From Liquidambar formosana (taxonomy: Eukaryota > Streptophyta > Magnoliopsida > Saxifragales > Altingiaceae): a stretch of DNA of 64,000 bases. The stretch is taken from the NCBI GenBank assembly GCA_039720395.1, contig CM077832.1, positions 24,639,607 through 24,703,606 on the forward strand, in the 5' to 3' direction. Shown one piece after another: positions 48,601-58,258 of the stretch (its first letter is position 1; each line of letters opens with the position of its first letter). A program made the translations under genes and the position numbers. A model generated the notes under the pieces. It saw nothing but the letters and a program-made list of their open reading frames with translations. It searched no databases and was not told the DNA's origin.

Positions 48601-50313
48601 AGCTGCAATTCAGGCAGCTATGCTTAAAAAGCCTGGAATATATAAAAAGAACAGACTACCTGATCAATCTGATGAGTTGTCCATGTCAAGCACGGACTTG
48701 AATTGTGAAATAACTTCACAAGATCAATTATCGGTTTCAAGTAGCTTGAGGAATACAATTTCAGCTGAAGGCACATATGAAGGGCAAACTATTTTCCGGA
48801 GCTGTTCTTCTGACTCTTGCAAACAGACTCACATCAATGATGTGAAGCAGCTCACTGTGGATTCCACTGAAGCTTTCAAAGCAGGGGAGTTGGATTATTT
48901 GATCCCTTCTGATGGAAAGCCTACCTTGAGAGACTTTCCTAGTCATGTTTCAGCAACAACATATGATCTTTCAAGGATGTCAACCATACCTGAGCTTGAA
49001 TACATCTGGCAGTAGGATCCTTCTCCTTTCTCTGTCTTAATTTCTTAGTCTGTCAGAGACATATTTTTCCTTTCTTTTTGGTTTTGTTTACTCATTATGG
49101 TGTTATTTTCATCTTGAAAATGTCTTCTATGTATGCTTCTTGTTTACATGCAGAGGAGATTTTGAGGTGCATAGAAGTGGAAAAGTATTAGATTTATGCA
49201 GTGGAATTCAAGCACATTTATCAAATTGTTCATCACCTAAAGTTCTTGAAGTGGTTAAGAAGTTTCCCCACAAAGTTCCCTTGACCGAAGTTCCCCGCTT
49301 GAGTACATGGCCAACACAATTTCATGAGAGTGGTGCTGCAGAAGATAACATTGCTCTTTACTTCTTTGCCAAAGATCTGGAGAGGTATATTTTTTATTCT
49401 TTTATTTGATATATTTTTATTCTCATTTCTTAACTGAAAGTGATCTCTCTGATTTGAATATATGCATAGGTATTTGTAATTTAAAAGGTTTTTCTTTATG
49501 CTGCTTATCACACAGTTATGGGAGGAACTACAAGATTTTGTTGGAAAGTATGATGAAGAATGATTTAGCTCTTAAAGGAAACCTTGATGGCGTTGAACTC
49601 CTGATATTCCCCTCCAATCAGCTTCCTGAGAAATCCCAGCGTAAGTATTATATTTGTAAATTTCTTCTCATATAAGCCCCAAGTGTATATATCTTTTAAC
49701 AATAGTTTTAAAATGCTTTTATGGTTTACACCTTGAGTCTCACATTGATGTGAGGCTCAAGAAATTACTAGTTGGGAAGTGTGATCTTTTAGAGCTTGTG
49801 CCTTGACATGTGAGCACTTGTGTGGCAAGTGCTCCACGCAGTGAGCCTTTCCCTATTTTTGAATTTGCACATTAGCCATATATAAAGGGCTACAGCTCAG
49901 ACTAATGAAACCTTGTCCCAGATACTTTGGATTAGACCAACTACTTGGGATTGGCTATGTTTTTTTTTCACCATTGTACTCTAGTTAGGGGCATATCTTC
50001 TGTTAAATCATAGGTACTCATTTTTTTCCCCTCTCGCAGCCTTTTTTTATTCAATAACTGATATTCTACTTACTTTCAAGTTTCAACTAACGATTTATTT
50101 GTTGTTATTCCTTAAATGTATATAATGAGTATACATCATAAGTTTTTTTGTCAGATTTGTCGTTTGATATTCCCTAAACTTGAAAAAGAGGAGAAAAATA
50201 ACTAATATATTTTATATAAGCTTGTTTTTGTAGTAAATAAGTTAACTGCTCTTCTTTCTTTCTTTTTTTCCCTTTTTTTTTTTTTTTTTTTTTTTTCTAA
50301 TAAACCTAAGATT

Positions 50314-50350
<37 letters not shown>

Positions 50351-53300
50351 TGTTCCTATCAGCACGTGTTGATATAAGTTATATCAGCACCATACATTGG
50401 GGTTTGTACCCCTTGCATTGGTCCAATGTATGCATATCCCACTAATCCACAAGGTACAACTCCCAATGCGGATGCTGATATAAGTTATATATATATATAT
50501 AGTCCCAGTCACGTGCTGATTTAACTTATATCAGCCCTTGCATTGGGGGTTGTATCCCATGCGTTGGTATATATTTATATAGGATGGCGGTTAGGTTGGG
50601 ACGTGTTGATATAAGTTATATCAGCACCCGTTGGTGGCTTATGGGGTGCATTGGGCCAATGCATGGGGTACAACCCCAATGCATGGTGCTGATATAATAT
50701 ATCAGCACATCTCTATGTGACCGGGACTGTGGGTTAGGATCAGGGCAAAATTTTTATACTATTTTTAAGCGTTTGATCGACAAGATCAAACAGTTTCCAA
50801 AAAAGCTGGTGTGGATATGTGGTACCAAACTCCACTTATTGCTCGACAAACTGTAAAAAAAATGTATATAATTTTGTGTCCCTTTATCTAGAGTTCATAT
50901 GTACTGAAAATTTTTCTCAAATGGAAAACCTTAGGAATTAGAAATCAAAGCCTGTTTGGTTGTCATGAAATTTGAATGTTTCAATTCTTATTTAACACAT
51001 CTGAAAGGCACCAATCCATCATCTTGAATGAGGTCATGGAAAAAGTTGAAGCCATCACCATAATTGATGGGATAGGATTAATTTTAGGCAAATATAAAAT
51101 GTGCCTGTTTCATATTTTTGTAGTCATATATAGTGATGGCTTCCACTATTTCTTTTCTTAACTTTTTTTATGCTTTCCTGATTGTTGTTCGATTTAAAAT
51201 TGTGATAATTGCTAAAATAGCTGATATGTTATTGGCAGGTTGGAATATGTTATTTTTTTTATGGGGTTTGTTCAGAGCGAGAAGGGTGAATTGTTTAGAT
51301 CACGTACCTGGTTCTTCAAAGAAGCTTGATGTTCCCAGTTTAAATGTGGTGACCTTGGGCAGATATATTCCCAGTCCTGTCATGTCTTTGTCTGAGAACT
51401 TATGTTCGCCTAGGCGTATAATTGAGGAGTCATCTGCATGTGACAGATCTTGCAATGCAGTCCTAGAATCCAACACGCCAGCCTCATTGAAGTTACCAAT
51501 TCTATCATCACCTGCAACAACTAATGGGGATTGTGATACCAAACTATATTCTCTTGACCGGATGCTTTCAGGTTTACAAGCAAAGTCAGACCAGCAAGAT
51601 AGCAGACTTGACCCGGACTCCTTGTCAAGGATTCCAACAATCGGTGCAAAATTGTGCCCAGAATTGAGATATACTAGTACTTCCCCGGTAATGCTTATTT
51701 CCTTCTACATGCAGATATCTTGACAATGACATATAGCTTGAGACTTTTTTTTTTTTTTTTTTATATAATGACTAAGCACTGAAATTTTTATGTGCAGTTC
51801 AGCAAATTAATTGTTTTTATTTACTACTTGACCTTTTTATTTAATGATTGGGATCATATAGTCTGAAAATTGTAGAAACATAAGTTCATCTTTTTGATCT
51901 TTTACTCTGACATGCAGTTAACAAAGCGCACCACAGTAGATTGAATGTCTCTGGTTGACATTTTTTTTTTTTTGTGGTGTATTCTTTTTTCTGTCCTTTA
52001 TCAAAATATTTTCTTTTGAAGTTTATTCCTATCAGTTAATAGTAATGTTCAAAGCCTTTGGTTTTCATTAATGATTTATATTTGATAAGCTTATGAATTT
52101 TTTTGTTGGTTTGGTATCAACTGGTATAGTTACAGAGTGGAGTTCAATTCCAATCTTTCAGCTTCAATAGAGGTAACCTATAATATAATGGGGCTGACAT
52201 AATATGATAGATATATATAGATATCCATCAAACTATAGGTTTACTTTGAAAAACTAAAATCATTCATGTATATAGACAATGAGCATAATTACTAGGATGT
52301 AGGGTGTTTTTACGCGTTTCCAAATGATGGTTTTGAAAGCACATGGGGATATGGGATGATAGAGTTTTTAGAAAACAAATGACAGTTTACTTATATGTTA
52401 CTTGTATACTAATAATAATTTACAAATTTTTTTTGGGGTAAATTGCATTTTAGGGTCCAAAGTTTAGGTCAAGTTTCAATTTAGGGTTCAAAATTTAAAT
52501 TGCGTCTATTCAGTACCCGAATTATTAGTTGAGTTGCAATTTCGGGCCTGCTGTCAGAATTTTCTGTATTTTCCCTACTTTGCCCTTTTTATGGGTTTGA
52601 AAATCCTATTTTACTCCTATCAACATTTAATAAACCTTATCAACATTTAATAAAGGTTTAGTAGATGTTGATAGGGGTACTGTAGAGAGAGAAATAAGAT
52701 AAGAGTGATTCAGATTTGGTCCAAATATAATGGTTTATTAGATGTTGATAGGGGTAAAATATGGTTTTCAAACCCATAAAAAGGGCGATAATACAGAAAA
52801 TTCTGACGGTAGGCTCCAAATTACAATTGAACTAATAATTCGGGTATTGAATTGACATAATTTAAACTTTAGACCCTAAAGTAAAACTTGACCCAAACTT
52901 TGGACTCTAAGGTGCAATTTACCCTTTTTTTTTTTTTTTTTTGGTTCTCTGTTCTCAACATGATATTAGTTATTATAAGCCCTACTTTATTTAGAAGTAA
53001 TGAATTTTAATTTCAGTTAATTTTAATTAATGAGTCCGATTTTGGCATTTAGTAGACTTTCATAGAACATTAGCTTGGGTTTGTATAGCCTTTACCTGAC
53101 TGATTGTAGTTTAGTGTCAAAAGGTAAGGTTTGGAGAATTAACCATTGCACACTTGTCAGGAGCAAAAAGAAAAGAACTAAAGGAATCTGATGATAGTTT
53201 GTATTTTTGTCCTTTTTTTTTTAATTTTATTATTTGATAATGTAAAAATTGTATTATATATTAAAAAAAGGCCAAACCCATGTACATGAGACATATACAT

Positions 53301-55238
53301 TAAAAAAAAATGAAAGAACAGCTCCATTTAGAGCATGAGAGAATCCAAAAAAAAAAAAAAAAAAAATTAACAAAGAAGTTTTTCAATCTGTATCTTTCAA
53401 CACTACTACAAAAATAAAGACTCTTAGCCAATGAGGATTTTAAATCCACCATAGAAGTTTCAAGATCTTCTATAATTCTTTTGTTTCTTTCTTTCCATTT
53501 ACACCAAAACAAATCATGTGGAACTGCTTTCCCAATCCCTTGTACTTGTTTCGGCTCTTGATCCACCAACCAGAGAGCAAATCATGATTGGTTGCCTGCA
53601 TCACCCATTGAACCCCAAAAAGATCAATTATGAAACACCACAAAATCTTCATGGGCACATGCCATTTGACATTGGTAGTGAATGGGCATGTGCATTGCAC
53701 AATGTAGTTTATATTTTATTTGTTGTGCTATGAAAAGAATAGAAATGAATCTTTAACCTAATCTCATGTCTATAAATGCTAAAATGTATTGATGAAGATA
53801 TGCACAATTATTTTTTATCTATATATATATATATATATTATTATTATTATTATTATTTTTTTTTTGGGGGGGCGGGGTGCAGTATTCAAATCTTGCATGG
53901 AGATTAATCTGTTTGAGAACTTTGACTTTCTGGTAACTTGAAAAAATATGCTTCATGCATACTGAAATTGAACTAAATGCTGTGCATTCTTTCACAATCA
54001 GAAACACTTACTAGAACACTTGAAGGTCGTGCCTTTTACCTTTTCAAGTTACATTTACATTCATGATTTTCATGGATAGGAGAGCATCATATACACTTGC
54101 CTTTGCGATGCATATTAATGTTTACCCGTTCTCCTTGTAGAAAGAGCATCATGATCCAGATTGCAAACTGGATGTGGAGCGTCGATTCTCTGTTCAAGCA
54201 ACTCAATCACATAGTTGTTCTAATAAGGGTGAGATGATGCCAATGCATTGGGATATTCCGAACGATGGAAAAGATGCTTCATCTCGTTCTTTCAAGTTAC
54301 TTTCAGTTGGTCCTCAAGAAGTGGGTTCTGTGGGGAGTGTTGGTGAGGAGAAAATATTGGATAGAATGAACAGCAGCAGAGATCAGGTGAAATTGGAGAG
54401 GAACTCAAAGGAAGTAGAGGGGTTGGATACAGAAGCTGCTTTGGAGAGAGAAACATTGATGGGAGATCGTTCCAGGAAGGAGCTCAATGGTTTGCAGTTC
54501 AACCACAGGAAACGTTCACACTTAGATCTTACGCAGCCAGCCTCACAGGCTTCCTCTAGTGGCACTAGTCAGACAATGCCATGGAATGACATGAGTAGTT
54601 TATTGGTTGATGGAGAAAGTTTTAGTAAGAAGCTGAAGACAGGTTTCAGCGGAGTTTATGGTTCTAATAGTTCTAGAAATACAAATGCTTTATGCGACGA
54701 TTTTGTTTCACGTGTACATGATTTGGGTCCCAGTCCCACAAGTATGGAGAAGAAATGTGATGGAGTTTGTGACGAGATGGATATTTCGGAAGACTCTGGA
54801 GCTACCGAAAGGTTCTTCTTCCCTGTGGAATCACTTTCTGTGGAGGACTCCCGTTTGGCAAACAATTCCATTCCTTGGAAAGTCCTCTCATCAGAAGATG
54901 AAGTTCGGCTTCATGATGAGGTCCCAAATCTTGAGCTTGCTTTAGGGGCTGAGACGAAACTGCCAAAACAGGGGATCCTGCCTTCACCGAAACAAGGGAT
55001 CTTGCCTTTCTTTGTTGGGATGGTAGACAAGAAAAATAACCAGGATAAGCCTCCCGTTAAGGTGCCGACGAAGGAAGATGACGACGATGTCTCTGCTTCT
55101 CTTTCTCTTTCCCTTTCATTCCCGTTCCCAGATGGGGAGCGAACTGTGAAACCTGCTTCAAAAACAGAGCAACTTCTTCCCGAAAGGCGCCATGCAAATA
55201 CTTCACTGATCCTCTTTGGGGACTTCTCAGACAAGTAG
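35945..55238 (+). CDS. AIPP2/PAIPP2-like PHD-finger protein (11 exons)
   Basis: Exons: 35945-36013, 36488-36565, 42679-43938, 46666-46751, 46876-47375, 47510-48028, 48189-49011, 49154-49384, 49516-49640, 51239-51687, 54141-55238. They join in frame to 1745 residues. Order: conserved N-terminus ([32 protein letters not shown]), a [11 protein letters not shown] motif, PHD finger 473-518, CCHC knuckle about 933-946, SPOC-like domain about 1105-1250, basic stretches (HRKR, KKLK) and C-terminal LELAL and LSLSLSF motifs. In Arabidopsis AIPP2/PAIPP2 are nuclear chromatin readers that work with the BAH protein AIPP3 and phosphatase CPL2 in repression, and their PHD recognises unmodified H3K4. That role is inferred here by family. 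All introns are GT-AG except the first, which is GC-AG. The start was chosen for family match and strong ATG context; the in-frame upstream codons begin with no ATG. Confidence 0.93.
36014..42678 (+). other. Introns 1 and 2 of the AIPP2-like gene
   Basis: Intron 1 (36014-36487) starts GCATGT and ends TGTAG. Intron 2 (36566-42678, 6.1 kb) starts GTGAGA and ends TTATCAG. Intron 2 contains (TA)n tracts (36609-36642, 38603-38624), a 208-bp MITE at 40144 and T-rich stretches. No conserved open frame in sense orientation is large enough to be a missed exon, and the flanking phases already join. Confidence 0.75.
40144..40351. mobile_element. Mutator-type MITE with perfect 9-bp TSD, in intron 2
   Basis: The ends GGGTTTTCTTAATGTGTGCCC and, in reverse complement, GGGTTTTCTTGACGTGGGCAC are inverted repeats. 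Inward similarity continues through AAGCTG(T/C)AATTAAT(G/A)ACCCAATC. Identical TTATATAAT 9-mers flank it (40135-40143 and 40352-40360). Length 208 bp, non-coding. Perfect duplications suggest a fairly recent insertion. Confidence 0.85.
42679..43938 (+). CDS. AIPP2-like gene, exon 3 (420 codons)
   Basis: This is the largest exon (residues 50-469), starting and ending in phase 0. It begins [17 protein letters not shown], then [19 protein letters not shown], a small Cys-rich motif typical of the family. The rest is Ser/Asp/Glu-rich, low in hydrophobic residues and probably disordered. It ends in an acidic [14 protein letters not shown] run next to the PHD exon. Confidence 0.93.
44464..44513 (+). 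repeat. Long G-rich run in intron 3
   Basis: Almost uninterrupted G with a few A/T/C breaks, directly before the LINE 5' junction. It could form a quadruplex; a sequencing or assembly length error is also likely in such a run. Confidence 0.6.
44520..46258 (+). pseudogene. LINE 3' fragment with zf-RVT region, in intron 3
   Basis: Sense-oriented pieces of a plant LINE ORF2 C-terminus occur in order: [17 protein letters not shown] with [13 protein letters not shown] (44540-44696), [11 protein letters not shown] (about 45090), [16 protein letters not shown] (about 45270), then [20 protein letters not shown] and [18 protein letters not shown] (45630-45800, the zf-RVT zinc motif) and [15 protein letters not shown]. 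Frames shift and stop several times. It ends with an A-rich ATCAAAAAAAAAA tail near 46258. It is 5'-truncated and interrupted by a solo LTR. Confidence 0.85.
44731..45067 (-). mobile_element. Solo copia-type LTR inside the LINE
   Basis: On the minus strand it runs from TGTAGCCTAGCTCTTAGAG to GCTTTCTGCATCAACA (337 bp), with a TATATATAGAGC promoter box. TG...CA ends and the TTCTGCATCAACA terminus are usual for plant copia LTRs. It splits the LINE coding frame between HLVGWEV and [10 protein letters not shown] target duplication is not visible, so flanking bases may have been lost. Confidence 0.6.
46519..46541 (+). repeat. Poly-C run in intron 3
   Basis: A run of about 20 C bases in the 3' part of intron 3, about 125 bp before the PHD exon acceptor. 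Length may be unreliable. Confidence 0.6.
46666..47375 (+). CDS. AIPP2-like gene, exons 4-5: PHD finger
   Basis: Exon 4 (46666-46751) and exon 5 (46876-47375) together encode a C4HC3 PHD finger: CDIC (473, 476), CSRC (488, 491), H497, C500, then WLCEEC (515, 518). The intron falls within the codon for T498, between zinc ligands H497 and C500. All eight zinc ligands are present, so the fold should be intact. Exon 5 continues into a Lys/Ser-rich linker including RKRHAD and KRQALE basic patches, possible nuclear signals. Confidence 0.93.
48189..49011 (+). CDS. AIPP2-like gene, exon 7: CCHC zinc knuckle
   Basis: It contains [14 protein letters not shown], an exact CX2CX4HX4C zinc knuckle at about residues 933-946, in a Ser/Arg-rich region ([12 protein letters not shown]). 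Knuckles of this kind bind single-stranded nucleic acid. The exon ends in ELEYIWQ, the first strand of the following SPOC-like domain. The donor is GGCA|GTAGGA; reading through it would meet a stop at once. Confidence 0.9.
49154..51687 (+). CDS. AIPP2-like gene, exons 8-10: SPOC-like domain
   Basis: Exons 49154-49384, 49516-49640 and 51239-51687 encode [67 protein letters not shown] and [19 protein letters not shown]. These are the strand order and conserved words of the AIPP2-type SPOC-like domain (about residues 1105-1250), a protein-interaction module. Splice phases 2, 2 and 1 join cleanly. The rest of exon 10 is a Ser-rich linker. The 1.6-kb intron before exon 10 holds palindromic elements. 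Confidence 0.9.
50347..50490 (+). mobile_element. Palindromic TA-associated element, copy 8 (intron 9)
   Basis: Starts GTTATGTTCCTATCAGCACGTG, with an intact TGATATAAGTTATATCA, then GCATTGGGG, the GGTCCAATGTA centre and CACAAGGTACAACTCCC. It ends at a second palindrome that runs into TA repeats. Preceded by (TA)n at 50318-50346. Confidence 0.65.
50501..50568 (+). mobile_element. Palindromic TA-associated element, copy 9 (half)
   Basis: Only one arm: CACGTGCTGATTTAACTTATATCAGC followed by GCATTGGGGGTTGTA, then a TA tract. A deletion product or broken copy. Confidence 0.5.
50581..50730 (-). mobile_element. Palindromic TA-associated element, copy 10
   Basis: Contains GACGTGTTGATATAAGTTATATCAGCACC, a GGGCCAATGCATGGGGTACAACCCC centre and a shortened second palindrome (TGATATAATATATCA). 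It ends CATCTCTATGTGACCGGGACTG, unlike the other copies. Confidence 0.55.
52436..52924. mobile_element. Long-TIR MITE in intron 10
   Basis: The left arm GGGTAAATTGCATTTTAGGGTCC and right arm (reverse complement GGGTAAATTGCACCTTAGAGTCC) stay complementary for well over 100 bases, so the 489-bp element folds as one hairpin. Flanked by T-runs on both sides, compatible with a poly-T target duplication. Non-coding. Confidence 0.75.
53290..53705 (-). pseudogene. LINE 3' fragment, antisense in intron 10
   Basis: Minus-strand words match the end of plant LINE ORF2: [56 protein letters not shown] and [19 protein letters not shown], spread over two frames. The A-rich tail lies toward 53265. It is a different copy from the sense LINE in intron 3. 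Confidence 0.75.
54141..55238 (+). CDS. AIPP2-like gene, exon 11: C-terminal region
   Basis: The last exon (365 residues plus stop TAG at 55236-55238) begins [17 protein letters not shown]. It carries [17 protein letters not shown] and SQTMPWNDM, words conserved in plant homologues. Near the end are [13 protein letters not shown] (LELAL at 1644-1648), a short direct repeat [12 protein letters not shown], an acidic EDDDD run with LSLSLSF (1701-1707), and the terminal [13 protein letters not shown]. The LxLxL words resemble EAR repression motifs. Confidence 0.92.
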   Translation, partial: KEHHDPDCKLDVERRFSVQATQSHSCSNKGEMMPMHWDIPNDGKDASSRSFKLLSVGPQEVGSVGSVGEEKILDRMNSSRDQVKLERNSKEVEGLDTEAALERETLMGDRSRKELNGLQFNHRKRSHLDLTQPASQASSSGTSQTMPWNDMSSLLVDGESFSKKLKTGFSGVYGSNSSRNTNALCDDFVSRVHDLGPSPTSMEKKCDGVCDEMDISEDSGATERFFFPVESLSVEDSRLANNSIPWKVLSSEDEVRLHDEVPNLELALGAETKLPKQGILPSPKQGILPFFVGMVDKKNNQDKPPVKVPTKEDDDDVSASLSLSLSFPFPDGERTVKPASKTEQLLPERRHANTSLILFGDFSDK

Positions 55239-56541
55239 TCACAGGCTTTACTCAAACTTTGTACATTATGGAGCTCCACATGGATGTGGTAAGTGTATAC
55301 CGGATCAATGATCGTCTTGGGTTTTACCGGAAAACCCATTTTCCATCTGTCCATAACCCATACAGAATCCATTAATAATTTTTTTTCTTTTTTTTTATTT
55401 TTTATTCTCTGGTTTCTGAGTGCATAGTCACGGCTGTTTGTATATAAAGAGAATGAAAGCCGACACAGTTTCGAAATGCCATGAGGGATTTGCAGACCAA
55501 TGTGTTGGTTATGAGAATTTCTTTGCCTTTGACACTATTTTTTCTTTCTTTCTTAACAATATTAGCAAAGTTTCTAGTTATGAACCGTTTGTCACCCGAA
55601 TATTAAGAGTATTGACTGGAGATGCTTGGACTACCAGGCTACCAGTAAAAAAATAAGATCAAAATAGAGAAAAAATAAATAGAGAACAGACAATCTTTGA
55701 GTTTCAGAGGTTGTGACTGGTGAGTGGAGAGCACTGGAAGATTTGCTCAGCCCAGGGAACTTGTGGGGAGGAATACTTTTTTTCTGTTGATGGTTTGCCA
55801 ACCAGGCCTCATCAATGCTTTGGCACATTGAATACGAGGCATTGAAAATGATTTTGGCTTATCTTGGGGTACTAAATCATATCCGCAGCAGTGGTGATGC
55901 AGCTAGATTAAAGTGTATTTACTTGTAATGTGAATTTTTTCTAAGAATTTTATTGGGCTGTATAAATGTCTAAATTTAGTTTTGGTTTGCAGCTCCACAA
56001 TTGGATGAACTTGACTCTGGGAAGATATACTAATTATTTGATTACTTTCTGAGTTGCTCCTGCCGTCCCTCAATGGCTCAGTGCTCTCACCCATCTTGGC
56101 GGCCTACGGGATGCTCTGTAGGCGGAAGTGTTGCATCCCAAAGCTTCAATCGTAGAGGATGCTTTGGTCTTCTGGCTTTGTGGGTGAAGTTAAGGCTTTT
56201 GTCCAAGCAGCTGTTGAATGCCATTCCCCCAAGCCTACGTAACCTCGGCTGTGCATACTGCTATTTCTTGCAGGCAGGTTGCCACACATGTTGACATGGC
56301 TATAAAATGTATCCTGGATCTGATTCTAAGTTAATCCAGTGATCCTCAATGAGGGACTCCCATTTTTTCTCGGCAGTTACTTTACTATCCCTCGAGCCCA
56401 GTCTTCCAATTCTTTCGTTATCTCTATTTTTTTTCCCCCTAAATTTTTTATGCTACTTGAGTCTTATACGCAAGATCCTTTTGATTGTGTGTACCCCTGC
56501 ATGTGTGGGTTATACAATACGATCTACCTATGCACAAAGAC
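55239..56541 (+). other. 3' UTR and downstream region of the AIPP2-like gene
   Basis: Begins as the 3' UTR; AATAAA at 55674-55679 is a possible poly(A) signal. No further gene was recognised. Short frames at 55420-55656, 56073-56294 and 56339-56566 have no domain. A worn fragment of the palindromic element follows (about 56542-56600, GCATGGCGCTGATATAAG). Confidence 0.45.
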
Positions 56542-56570
56542 CTTCCAATGCATGGCGCTGATATAAGAAA

Positions 56571-56719
56571 ATTAGCACGTATTGATGATTGGATCTGTGT
56601 ATATAATATCTATTTAATAATAATAATAATAATGATTATTATTATTATTATTATATATAACCCATAATTTATTCTTTTATTTTCTAGCTTTTTAAATGAA
56701 AAAAAATTATTTTAATTTT

Positions 56720-56751
<32 letters not shown>

Positions 56752-56948
56752 AGAATTAGCACGTATTGATGATCGGATCTGTGTATATAATATCTATTTA
56801 ATAATAATAATAATAATAATAATTATTATTATATATAACCCATAATTTATTCTTTTATTTTCTAGCTTTTTAAATGAAAAAAAATTATTTTAATTTTGAG
56901 ACAGAGAGAGAGAGAGAGGGAGGAGAGAGAGAAGAGAGAGGGTACCAT

Positions 56949-57023
<75 letters not shown>
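56571..57023. repeat. 184-bp tandem duplication plus (GA)n
   Basis: ATTAGCACGTATTGATGATYGG ... TTTTAATTTTGAGA appears twice, starting at 56571 and 56755. Each copy contains complementary (AAT)n/(ATT)n tracts that can pair as a hairpin, and each ends in (GA)n. A third, longer GA tract covers 56952-57023. Confidence 0.85.
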
Positions 57024-57027
<4 letters not shown>

Positions 57028-57115
57028 GGGCCATGTTTGTTTATGGCCAAGGTATTTTGGGCAAAATAAATTGTGGGTTATTGCCCTTTTACCATTTTCA
57101 TCACTACTTCGATCT

Positions 57116-57333
57116 TGTGAAATTAAAGAGAATAAGAACTAAACAATAAAATAATTTGAAAATTTATTTTGCTATCAGGCATCTTATTCACTGAATCCAA
57201 GCTTTTCTTATATAGGCTTTAAGATCCATAATAACAATTGTAAAATCGTAAAGGTTACAATTCATGCCAATCCAATATTACAGAATTAATATAGTGGTGG
57301 CATCCACCTTTAACTCTAGCATCATTTACAACA
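57116..57333 (-). mobile_element. 3' LTR of the copia element
   Basis: On the minus strand a purine tract AAGAGGGAG (57342-57334) is followed by TGTTGTAAATGATG, an LTR start. The end TTTAATTTCACA at 57116 is tentative. Between the RNase H frame and this LTR (57343-57598) lie two diverged direct repeats of about 115 bp around CCTGCTAG / CCTTGCTAG, common in copia 3' untranslated regions. Confidence 0.5.
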
Positions 57334-57598
57334 CTCCCTCTTGGATGTTCACTACACTAAGATAATGTGCATCGTTAAAACCCTGCTAGAAAAACCCTAG
57401 TGGGAAAAAACTAGCAAAGGACAAAGAGTATAACATTTTTGTGACTTTTAGAGTGGTGTTGGATGCACTAAAGAAACTGCCTCATTAAAACCTTGCTAGG
57501 AAAACCCAATGGGACAAAACCTAGGCGAAGGAAAAAAGAGTACAGCGTGTATATGTCCAAAAATGAATACTCCCCCTTATAAAGAGATAAGTATCAAC

Positions 57599-57979
57599 TT
57601 AACTGATCGCAAATCTGACGCATTCCAATGCCAATACCAATTTCTTGAATGTTGATGATGGTAAGGCCTTGGTGAATAGATCAGCAAGATTATCACTGGA
57701 ACGTATTTGCTTCACATCAATTTCATGCCTCTGTTGGAGTTCACGAGTGTAGAAGAACTTTGGTGAAATGTGTTTGGTTCTATCACCTTTGATGTACCCT
57801 CCTTGAATTTGTGAAATACATGCAGCATTATCTTCATAAATTGTTGTTGGCATACTTTTAATCAAAAGTAAACCGCATGTATCTCGAATGTGATGGACTA
57901 TAGATCTTAACCATACATATTCACGACTTGCTTCATGGAGTGCAAGTATCACAGAGTGATTAGAAGATGTAGCAATCAA
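57599..57979 (-). pseudogene. Ty1/copia RNase H
   Basis: A 126-codon frame with YEDNAACISQIQGGYIKGDRTKH, ISPKFFYTRELQQ, IRSSDNLADLFTKALP and a terminal KKLVLALECVRF: the copia RNase H C-terminus with its conserved DN and the NxADLFTK motif. It is separated by frame breaks (57980-58258) from the reverse transcriptase upstream, so the polyprotein is not intact. Confidence 0.85.
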
Positions 57980-58258
57980 AGTCTGCCTTGTAGATCGCCA
58001 AGAGATCGCTGTGCTACCATATGTGAATACATACCCGGTTTATGAGCGAGCCTTGTGAAGATCAGAAAGGTATCTAGAATCCGCATATCCTTCTAAATAT
58101 GGACCATAGGCTAATTCTTTTGAGTAAAACAAACCCATATCTATAGTTCCATGAAGGTAGCATAAAATATGTTTAATACCATTCCAGTATCATCGAGTTG
58201 GGGCAAAACTGAATCTTACTAATAAGTTGATTGAAAATGCTATATCAGGCCTAGTGCA

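Noticed and set aside
54911..55372. 153-codon minus-strand open frame
   Set aside because: It is the antisense shadow of the conserved last exon of the AIPP2-like gene.
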